Shown here: positions 26,601 through 36,529 of the stretch, in pieces
Numbering within the stretch: the first letter of the stretch is position 1
How the letters are laid out: each line of letters begins with the position of its first letter
Assembly: GCA_000499405.2 (NCBI GenBank)
Contig: HG738139.1
Location: forward strand, 13,132,898-13,196,897
Direction: 5' to 3'
Source: Onchocerca volvulus
Taxonomy: Eukaryota > Nematoda > Chromadorea > Rhabditida > Onchocercidae
Length of the DNA stretch: 64,000 nt
Translations under genes and position numbers: made by a program
The notes under the pieces: model-generated
Told to the model about the DNA's origin: nothing
What the model saw: only the letters and a program-made list of their open reading frames with translations
Databases searched by the model: none

Positions 26601-28324
26601 ATATTCACTGACTTGCTGCCGAGTTCAGACTTGTTAAGCGAAATTGGAAAAGTTCGGTTAAAAAAAGGAAGAATCGAGGATACTTTTTATGTTCATGTTT
26701 TTTCAGTTATTGGTATTTTCAGGAATGAAAGGGCACGTCGACGTTCTGGAGATCGCTTGAGGGAATCTGGCGATGGTCGCAGAGAATCAATATACCATTC
26801 TGATCGGACCAGAAATCGTGCAAATGACGTTGCGAAGCAGGTCAGTTATTCGAATATTTTAGAATTTGTTGCTTCTAATACCTTTGGTTTGAGACGTGAG
26901 AAAAATTTTTATCTTAAATTGTAATTGCTTCAGGAAAAGACCATTGAATGCGCGAAAGCAATTGGTTTAGATAGTGATTATTTGACAAAACTGGAGGAGC
27001 AGAAAAAAATGCGGGAAGTGATTTTACGAAAAAAAGAAGAACGACGTATTCAAACTGTTCAGCGACTTGGAGGACCAATTTCTGTATCCGATCAGAAATC
27101 TGCACGGCAATTGAGTCGTACCAGTAATTTCGATGAACGACGAATAGTGCGTAGTCGAAGAATGGATGAAGAACATTCTAATCGACGGAAATATGACAGT
27201 AGGACACAAAGAACCAGTGGGATGCGAAACGGTAAAAGAGAGACTGTGAGTGGCACAAGCAGTGACGTTTCACGAGAAATTGCTAATAGTGGCCGACTAG
27301 AAACATCAGTTTGTGCGGAAAAAGGCGTGGTTACTAGCAGTAGTATCATGCAAAAGATCGAACCTACAGCAACAGCAAATGATTCCAGTGTGGAACAATC
27401 GATAGCAGGAAATGCTACCGCTGTAACAGCTACAGACACATCAATTTGTCGTGCTAAGCGAGAAAACGAACAGAATCCGGAAAGAGCACGGAAAAAGAAG
27501 GCTTATTTGGCTGTTGTTGTCAACTCATTAAATCAAGCTCCGATCAATGTAGATAAAATCAGGATCATCGCTGAGACTGTTGGGCCCACTAAGGTATTAA
27601 AAGTGTTTTTATGAACTTTCTCAGGAATATGCTTTGTTCTTATAAATAGTATTGTACGAAATAATGCGGGATTATTTTGATTGAATCGAGATTATTTTCT
27701 ATAAATTTAATCAGGATTAACCATTTACTGGTTCAATAAAAAATTCTATCTATATGCTAAAACCGGCAAGATTTTTTGTTGCGTATGGTAAAATGCAGAG
27801 GAGCAATTATTATTTTGTTTAGAAAGTGTGGAGATCTTCGGAAAATACGGTATCACTTATTTTTGAAGAGCATGAGAGCGCCAAGAAATTCATGTTTCAT
27901 TACCACAGGTTTGTTCATATTTATTATTAGAGTTTGTAATCTTTGCATTCATCAGATGTGTTACGATATGTTATCTTCACTTATTCCTTCCCAACTAATT
28001 CGATCAGAAATTTAAGAATTCACTGCAGAGTGGGTGCACGTAGATCAGATAAAAGAAATGCTGAACGAAACATCCTAGAAAATTGTCTGGAAGCGTCTAT
28101 TATGTAATATTCCCTTATGAAAGCGCTTATTACATAACATTCTTCCAAGGTTTTTCGCAGAAAATTTTTGGCTGCTATTCTTGTAAAAATGTTTTGTGTT
28201 TTGTTATTTTAGATTAGTAGAAACAATGATATTTAATAAATTCATTTTTAGTCGAATAATTCATGGTGTGCAACTTGCTATAACATTGCAAAAACTCTTC
28301 GCTAATTTGACAGAACTTCCATGA
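23663..28324 (+). CDS. RS-rich protein with candidate C-terminal RRM; probable RNA-processing factor
   Basis: Twelve exons join in phase: 23663-23704, 23979-24158, 24295-24393, 24680-24833, 25251-25375, 25863-26101, 26404-26535, 26723-26840, 26934-27593, 27823-27908, 28029-28103, 28252-28324, about 660 residues. Order of parts: acidic N-terminus (residues 15-60, many Asp/Glu); Pro-rich middle; RS/SR-rich block around 255-340 (RSRSRFSRS, SRSSSRSPYRR); charged helix (KKMREVILRKKEERR); Ser/Thr-rich linker; then AYLAVVVNSL, a helix (NVDKIRIIAETVG), and TVSLIFEEHESAKKF, in the beta-alpha-beta-beta order of an RNA-recognition motif with RNP2- and RNP1-like strands. RS plus RRM suggests a nuclear splicing or mRNA-processing role; that is inference. 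If the donor at 28104 is not used, a stop at 28107 would end the protein as LEASIM. No ortholog recognised. Confidence 0.8.
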
Positions 28325-28439
28325 TCAATATCTCCGATGGTGTTGGTGAGATTCGATGAAATTTTCTTCAGTTGATGAAAAGAAAAGTATCGCTTGGTAA
28401 CTATTCATTTCTAACATCTCTCTCTTAAATTCTTGCGAC

Positions 28440-28445
28440 AATAAA
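28440..28445 (+). terminator. Candidate polyadenylation signal of the RS-rich gene
   Basis: AATAAA lies about 115 bases after the proposed stop codon at 28324. Confidence 0.45.
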
Positions 28446-30045
28446 TCTGTAAGTATAAGGTAGCCGCGATATGGATTATGTTAGATGGGATTAGTTCAAG
28501 TCAAGTAATCAATTTGGACTTCATGTCCATTGCTTTTTCAAGTATGGATTATATGAAAAGGATAGCGATTGTAGTAATATAATAATAGCTCATAAAGTAA
28601 GTATTATAATCCTTGCAGTTTTTATTCCTGATATCATTATTTGCATTTTACATTCACGTTATTTTCACATTAAATAGTAACTGTTGTTTCTCTGATTCTA
28701 TTGTTCTAGAAAAAATTGAATTTTAACTATTGAGGAGCGCATCAGTATTACTTTACATCTTCTCAACTATTCTTTAACTGTTTACATTGGTGAATAGTGG
28801 GTGATTTCATGTATTTAATATTTTATCATTATATTTTTTCTTTTTTTGGTGGGTTCATGTTAATCTTTGACTTTATTTCTCGCAAATTTCGAAAGCCTAA
28901 TTTTGTTGAAGCTCAAAATCCTCATCCTATGATTTTGTTATATGCTTGTTTATGACAACACATTTGTTGAATAATGGATTTTTTATATTTCATTGTTTCG
29001 TTACCGTAATTTTTCTTTTGGGCGAAAATTTGATTTTAACCCTATAAATTTAAAAGTTTAGAAGTTTATTTTTGAGAAAATTTCTTTACATTGATAAACA
29101 ATGAATGATTTCGTATTTTAATATTCTAATACCTTATTTTCCATTTTTTGAAATCAGCATGCTAATTTTTGACCTTCATCCTTACGAATTTGGAAGCTCA
29201 ACTTCCATAAAGCTCATATTCTCTCCTATGAATTTATTAGATGTTTATTCCTGATATAATAAATCAAAGTCTGTTTTTATCTGATTTCGGTTCTATTTTT
29301 GCTTTTGTTTCAAAGTGAAAGGAGGTGTTCATTATTTTTGATGATTTGCTATTAACCCGTTGTATCCATGGATTTCATATTGTTACAAGTTATATTTTGT
29401 TTTTAACTTTGAGTTTCTCTTGAAGTCTGTATTACAATTTTTTCTCGAATCGAGGAACATTTTTCAATTTTTTGGATTGAATAACATGATCAAAGAGCAG
29501 TTGAATCGATCGTATTTCACAGATTTCTTTAATTCCAAAAATAGATACAGTAATTCCTTGATAATTAATCGTAAAATTTGATTTTTTGTGTATTGTTCTG
29601 AGGAACTTCCGTTTTCAATTTATTGGTGTAATTTAGAAGCATATTATTATCATATAAACTGTTGTTTTTTATCTCGTTCCCTCCCATTCTGTGAACAAAG
29701 TTTGGGACTTTGTTGAATTTGTGGTCATATGTCACTTTCAAATTGTTCGAATTGTTCGAGAATTCAACTCTCAATACATGTACTTTTTAAAGTCTAGTTT
29801 TCCGAAACTTTAAACACTCTTAGAAAGTGCACCAAATAGTATCTTTATGTATTCCTGTAACACTTGTGGATATATAATCAATCGATTTCAGTTAATTCAT
29901 TTCCTAAAGCTAACAGCTTATTCATATGGCATAATGGACGATTCTTATATATATTTACGGGTATAAAGAAATCTCAGTCATCATGACGTCTTTTTAATTA
30001 TTCCAATGTATGTTGCTATTTTATTATTTTCAATATAGTACTGGC
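28446..30045. other. Intergenic with a diverged direct duplication
   Basis: Roughly 28798-28965 and 29100-29265 are recognisable as old direct copies: both run through TGATTTC, TTTAATATT, a T-rich stretch, CATG/CATGCTAAT, CTTTGAC or TTTGACC, GAAGC, AAGCTCA, CCTATGA and TTATT in the same order. No exon is convincing. Plus-strand open frames at 29360-29581 are low complexity. Confidence 0.5.
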
Positions 30046-30540
30046 TCATTGTAATGAGCAAGTAAAAGTGGTGAATAAAAGATGATTTCTATTCATGCAT
30101 TTCCTTTTTTCGATTTGTATAGCTTCTTTATCAAGCATAATAACATCATACCTCTTGTTGTTCTTATATTTTCTCAAATCAAAAGAACGTAAACTGTAAA
30201 ACATTAATATACGGGTAATAAAATAAAAATGATTTGATTTTGTTGCTTCTTCAATACATTGAAGAGTGATTTCCTCTCTATTCAGCTCTTGCAAAAATCA
30301 TAAGCACTATGGTCTTATTTGTGACATATTCTTTCATATCTTTGTGACCTAAGCAATTTGCCTCCAATCTCACTGTCATTGTTTGGAGTATTTCTTCTGA
30401 AATTTCTGGATAACTAAAAAGGTATGAAATCACAGCAGCGAAGATCTATGAAATCAAATATTCTCAGTAAGAAGTCGAATTTCCCAGGCAATTTAGCGAG
30501 TTGCTCATAACTGTAGTTCGAATAAAACACGCGAAGCCTA
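30046..30540 (-). pseudogene. Unresolved coding-like fragments, possible gene remnant
   Basis: Three minus-strand pieces look coding: about 30540-30430 (SYEQLAKLPGKFDFLLRIFD and following), about 30414-30288 (YPEISEEILQTMTVRLEANC and following, ending ARAE and a stop) and 30294-30046 (82 codons from a Leu start, ELNREEITLQCIEEA). A 61-base intron with donor GTCACA and acceptor TTTGCAAG would join the last two in phase. No valid intron links the first to the second; only about 20 bases separate the usable GT and AG. Plus-strand reading of 30626-30885 is also partly open with plausible small introns. No family is recognised. It is either a decayed gene downstream of the IK/RED gene on the same strand or chance open frames. 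Confidence 0.25.
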
Positions 30541-31084
30541 ACAGGATGGTTTCATATTGAGAGAAACTAATCAGATATCTGATGAACTGTTCGATAAAGC
30601 TTTTTTTTTTTTTTCACGACATATGTTCTCCAATATGCCTGGAAAGAGTGCAGTTGTGCAATTCAATCGTGAATAGAGGAACCAATATGAGACCCTACAC
30701 TATAATTAGCAGGCGCTATTTGCGAAACACTGCAATCTCTTGTAAGCGAAAGTAAATATTTTTATTACCAATAAACGAAAAAAATATAAAATATATCTAG
30801 GTCGAAACAATCTTTCATGAGAAGTGTTCCGTCAAAAACACCAACATCAGTATTTGATTCGTTTGGCGATGTCCCTGAAACTTAAAATTAGGTTGGTTCT
30901 TGAAAAAGAAAACGATTTGAGATTTAAAATCTCGAAAACTTAATCTGCTAATCAAAATCTAATCTGTTTAGCACTCTTATAATTTCAGAATATTCTGCAC
31001 CATTTTCAATTTCCAAGAAATAGATTTTCGATAGTAAAAATACTACTCTGTCTTTTACTTTTATATTAAAGTGGCTATAAAATC

Positions 31085-34000
31085 TTACGATCTATGGCCT
31101 TCTATTTTTCGCTTCTCAAGTATTTTAGTTATTTCGGAGAATTCACGATCCAATTTATGCTTTTCTCGATCTGGAGCACTCTTCCTTGTTTTCCGTCCAT
31201 CATTTGTTTTCACTCCAAACTGATATGCCGCTCTAAAACATAAAAATATCAAATTGAGGAGTTTTTTCCGAAATATGATCGATTATTTTATACAAATTAT
31301 GACTATAATGGTCACACTGATGGCTTTCTAAAGATCTACGATCTTGCGTACAACTACAGCATAAAAGTACTTCAATTCACTGCAATTTCAATTGAAAATT
31401 TTCAAATTGATCTATTAGATTTAATTTTGTGATCTATCCCATTAAAATGAATTTAATTTTGATACAGTCCTACTTTGGCATAGCTTCTTTCGATTCCATA
31501 TATTTTTCGTAATCTTCGTGATCATCAAAATCCCAACGTTTCACTGGACCTCGCCTATTTCCCTGAAAATTTATTTCTTTTAAATTTCAGTTCTAAAAGC
31601 AAGAGTTTGGCAATCCTTCTATTTAGATCATTTTATACGTAGAATTTCTAACTTCCTCTGTATCTGACAGATTTTTTGGTCAATCAGCAGATAAGTGGAA
31701 GAGGCTTAATTGTTCAGTAATGACTTTATCATGAGTATAAAGGAATACTCATTTTTACTAACCATATCCATTTTTGAATAATCAGCTTCATCATCGCTTT
31801 CTCCGGCAGCTTCATACATACCACCTGGATAACATTCCGCATAGCCTTCTGTTTCCATGGGCACTTTCTTCTTCTTTTCTATTGGCGCATCATTTTCAAC
31901 TAATTTCACTACTTCCCGGCGTTCACCGCGTCTTTCATCATCTCGCGCACGACGTTCCCGATCTCGATCTCGATCTCTGCCTCTTTCGTAATCACGATTC
32001 TTGTCACGATCGCGATTTCTATCTCTATCACGATCCGGCTCGCGATCGTCAAAGTATCTGGATTTAAATTTTCGGAATAAGTATATACTTAAAATGACAA
32101 CATGATATCATGTTGAAAGTTTTAGAATTTTGCAAATTATAAATAAAATTTTCGAAATTAATATCTAAATAGTTCACTTGATTTTGTTTTTTACATCTTT
32201 AACTGGACGAAAATAAATAAGTGGTAACTGATAATTTCAATTCCAAAAAATAATATTGTGAAAATAGATGTTTTAGCATATTACTAAGATTATATGATCC
32301 TAAAAGTGACAACTTCAACAGCAAATCAATAATCCTTAATAGTAGTACACTGGTTTGGAAATCGCTAACAAACAAACTGTTGAAAATAAAATCATCATAT
32401 TTGATTTCGTGACAAATTGACAATTAACTGTATACAGAAGTATGAAAATTATGTCACTACTTACGAAGAAGGTTTCAGACGTTTTCGATCTCGATCGCGT
32501 CGTTCTCGATCACGATCACTTCTAGAAGTAGTAAAATCACGTTGATCATCAAATATTGGTTGTGACGCTATTTTGACATGCTCCTCGTTCGTACCTTCGA
32601 CTTTCTTCTTTTTCTTCTGTAGATCGGCGCGCAAGTATGACAGAACTTGTGTAAGTTTCTGGAATTATTAGAAATGAAAAAAAAAAATTGATTAAATAAT
32701 CATTACAGCTTTGATCAAAATGAAATTGAGTTACCTGAATAAGCATATTACTAGTGTTGATATCATGGGTACTTTCTGTTACAGGACAATCATGAACGGA
32801 ACGAAGCAGTGTGGTAGGTAAATCGTTATCTTCCTCCTCCAGATCTACCACGTAAGCCATGCGACCCTTCCTAAACTTTCACTCTTAACCATGAAATTAA
32901 AAAGATTTTTGATAAAAGAATTAAAATTACGAGAAAAGAATAGCAGCAATCATACCTAAATAATTCATTACATGCAGGAAGTTCATTCTGGAATAACGTT
33001 CGATGAATATTTCGAACCATACGATTGTCTGATTGTGGCTCACCTTTCTGGCTATCTTTCTGAAAACATAGTGAAGTTCAACAAAATCTCAGAATAAATC
33101 TTTTGATAGAGTAAAACAAAATATAGGAAGACAAATCTTTACAATAAAACTTCTTTTCCGATTTATAGCTAAGTAGATTTTACTTGCAAATGCAAAAAAG
33201 AGACAAACCTAATTATAGCTAAGTAGATTTTACTTGCAAATGCAAAAAAGAGACAAACCTAAGTTCCTAAAAATCTTTCAACAAATGATTATGACTTACA
33301 TTATATTGTGATTCCAATGCTTCGTCATTTTTCTGTTCTCTCATAGCTATTTCTGAACGAACTTTATGCAGCAATGAATAGTCCAAACCTTTCACTAAAT
33401 GAGTATGCTCCATATCACCACCAAGATATTTACTTTCCTGCAAATCGTTCCTCACATTCATTACGATTAATTACCTTCTCACTACATTGAATTTCCGTGT
33501 GTCAGTAATAAATTGAAGATGTTTGTAAAAGATTTTCTAAATTTCCCAAAAACTTGGAATGAGAATGTAAACAGTGAAGTACCTGGATGGCTTGTTTCCT
33601 TCTTTGTGCCGCATCAGCTGTTGCACGCACATCACTAGGTACCGCTCGGTAAGCATTATTTGCATGCAAATCATCGATATTGTCATCCTTTCCTATTCCT
33701 TTTCGTCTTTCTTCTGCTCGATCACGATAATTTTTTAAAATTTCATTCAAATTTGATGGTCCTGTAACATTATTTATCTTTTTTTTTTATATGCCACAAC
33801 TGCATTACTCCATCATAAATAAACGATCCAAATAAGAGTCAGTTTTATTTTTCTACCTTCTACTCCATGTTAGAGGATATATTTTAAGTTTCTTCAATCA
33901 CGAAAGAATTAACATGTTTGAAACGAACCAAAAATGTCATCTTCCTCATCTATACTATTTCGCTCCTTTTGTTTCTTTGTTTTGGCACCAGTACCTTGGC

Positions 34001-34736
34001 TTCTTTTCGAACTGTAAATAAAATACTCTTCATATAGTTTTCAGCAACTACAGTCTTTAAACATTCAAATAATCCTTTGGTATCTTTTTATGGATGATAA
34101 ATGCAACAGATATTAAAAAATGAAACTACGAAGTTTTTTCTTTGCTGAACTGACTTTCTCGGCTTAACTGAATGGTATTTTGAGTGGAAGATGCAATTAA
34201 TAAAATAACTCACTCAGCAGCTTGTCGATGACTGAATGAATGAGTAGATGGTGTCTGTGGCGCTCCATTTGCGCTTATGGATGTCTGAACCACCTTCTTC
34301 GTCAAAAGTTGACGAAAATCCTCGTTACGCAAAGTTCCCGTTGAAACATTTCGCCTAAATGAATGATTCCATTGAAAGATGGTTCTTAAGGACAAATAAT
34401 CCTTCCTTATCTTATTTGGCTAGAATTACAAGGATACGTCAAGTAAGCAAGATCGGAAATGAAGGATTAACTCGATGAGTTTGGAGGAGAAAAGCACTGA
34501 ATTGAATCAACATACTGATCTGCTGATTAAACAACGAAATATCAAATTATATCAGGAAAATTGTCTTTCCTTTATATAGTTTAGATTTAGCACAAATGGC
34601 CGATTTTTTAATTCACAGTATTGGTAACACAAAGTAGTTTAATTTGACAGAAAACTGTTTAATCATGTTCAGTAAAAGAAGGAACTTACCCAACAGAAGA
34701 TGAAGTACCCAAAAGGTCCTTCAAATCCGCTTCCAT
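31085..34736 (-). CDS. smu-2: IK/RED spliceosome-associated protein (SMU-2)
   Basis: Eleven minus-strand exons join in phase: 34736-34690, 34354-34214, 34011-33929, 33761-33583, 33437-33300, 33059-32956, 32870-32735, 32658-32465, 32057-31763, 31562-31474, 31232-31085, giving 517 residues (human IK is 557). Family blocks in order: NEDFRQLL near residue 26; NYRDRAEERRKG; AYRAVPSD; ESKYLGGDMEHTHLVKGLDY; KGRMAYVVDLEEED with DLPTTLLRS; the Arg-Glu/Asp repeats (RDRDRNRDRDK) that gave RED its name; EGYAECYPGG with DYSKMDM; KRWDFDDHEDYEKYM; and QFGVKTNDGRKTRK. IK/RED works with SMU1 in the spliceosomal B complex and in alternative splicing; in C. elegans smu-2 acts with smu-1 on unc-52 exons. The RE/RD block is shorter than in human. 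It is nuclear by family; no regulation is visible. Confidence 0.96.
33163..33262. repeat. Perfect 50-bp tandem duplication in an IK/RED intron
   Basis: The unit beginning TTATAGCTAAGTAGATTTTA and ending AGAGACAAACCTAA occurs twice without change (33163-33212 and 33213-33262), in the intron between 33300 and 33059. The identity implies a recent event or an assembly duplication. Confidence 0.85.
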
Positions 34737-36529
34737 GATTAAAATGACTAAACGATAATAATCTCTGAAAATAGATTGATTGTTTTAACGGACAAGAACA
34801 TACATATCACGCATCACGTGAAGTGCAAATCACGTAAACCTGAAACGAACGTAAACACTTCCCTCTCATCTCATTTCAAAACATTTAATATGGAATCAAA
34901 AATTCGATTTTTCATTGCCATCATTCCAGTAATCTCTACTATTGAGACAAAAAGCAAAGACGAGAGAATGCGCAAATACGAGATTGTATTTTGCAGGAAA
35001 AGAGGAATAATAAATGTAATAAGAACAGTGTTGGCTATTAGCCTCCAAACCTCCCAGCATGAATTTGCAATGTTTGAGACAGCAAAATTATGCTACAACA
35101 TGTTGTTTTTAGAGTGATTAGGCAACGAAACAGGAAGTTAATATCATTGGCAAAAGAGGAAAACATTTTGATATAAATCGAAAAATGTCGAGAATGAGAA
35201 GATTAACAAAGTGAAGAGAGATTAACTGATTTGGAAAGATTTTAACAATTGATGAAGGTTGAAAAAATCATCAATAGACTTAAGAATGTAAGTGTTCGTT
35301 GTTCATTTCCACACAATATTTCAAGTCTTCATCGATTGATTTGAAATTTTCATACAGCGTTTCATTAGCCGCGCTTTTTTTTATAGATAAGGTGCGTGTT
35401 CACGAACTTTGGCAGATCTAAGATTTTGAACAAACGAACATTTGTATTTTTATTTACTTTTAATATCAATTAGCTGGATTTGGGCAGGCTTCGCGTGGTC
35501 GAATCCAAGTAGTTGATAATAAAGTGATAATAAAAGCTTGGAATGATGAAGTGATTTTAGAGGGACAGTAGAAATTGTTACGATTCAAAAAACTTTACGT
35601 TTTCAACGAAAAAAATAACATTAGGAGTTGTTATATTTAATGGATATAGTAAGCAGCAGATAACTATTGAGTTATATAAGGTCTTAGGCCTCAAATAGAA
35701 GTTAGATTCATTTAGCATCAATAGAGTAGTTTTCACTTAAAATGATTTCTTAAGGATGAAAATGACGCGAAAATACGTAAAGGAGTAAGAGTATGATTAT
35801 ATTATAAAAATGCCGAAATGAGGTAATAGAAGCAATACTGGACTAAATGTTAGAAAGCAGTTCTATTCTTGCTTGAACAAATCTTTAGAAAATATATTTC
35901 TGATTAATCAAGTTTCACATGTATCCTTGACAATCAGTTTTGAAAATTGCTGAACTGATGCCAAATGAACTATTTGATTTGATTAGCTAGAACAAAGTAG
36001 TAAATATTTTTATCAAATTATTTGAATCATTATTTCTCCGATTACGCCGATTTTTCAGCAATGCTTCACAAATACAATATTAATCATGATTAATTTGCAT
36101 TATGTTGACAATTTGCTTACAAATATCAGCGTAAATTAATTTTTTGCGAAAAAAAAAATTGTTACTATGAAATTAAGTAACAACTGATTTTATTAATTGC
36201 TTACTAGGAAATGTAGCATAAGAATTATCAATTGAATGATTGAAAAAGACCATATTTTAATGAGAATTAAGCTATTTCAAGTTCTTTTTTTACACCCTGT
36301 TAAATTTTTTCAGCATATTTGAACTGGATTTTTTCCTTTTTTCTCATTTAAATTATAACGAAAGATAACGATGAGCTGACAGCAGAAATCAAACCTTTGC
36401 ACAATAAATTCATGTAAAACTACGATTCGTCCAAGCATATTACCATATGCAAATTATTGATTTATTAACTGAATAAACGATGGGAAAATTTTACATATAT
36501 CTCTATGATAATTTTAGAAAAACATTGCA
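34737..36529. other. Intergenic, nothing recognised
   Basis: This stretch lies between the IK/RED start codon and the 3' end of the next minus-strand gene. A 113-codon plus-strand frame (34776-35117) has no domain, an alternative TTG start and no splice context, so I do not call it. The promoter of the IK/RED gene should lie just above 34740, but no specific element is visible. Confidence 0.55.

Noticed and set aside
27092..27439. 115-codon minus-strand frame
   Set aside because: It lies wholly within the large coding exon 26934-27593 of the RS-rich gene, has no domain and no splice structure.
34776..35117. 113-codon plus-strand frame upstream of IK/RED
   Set aside because: It begins at a TTG and not an ATG, overlaps the expected promoter region and shows no recognisable motif.
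35461..35515. Possible tRNA: GGTCGAATCC resembles a B box, with TAGCTGG upstream
   Set aside because: The B box lacks the TTC core and no acceptor, D or anticodon stems can be paired.
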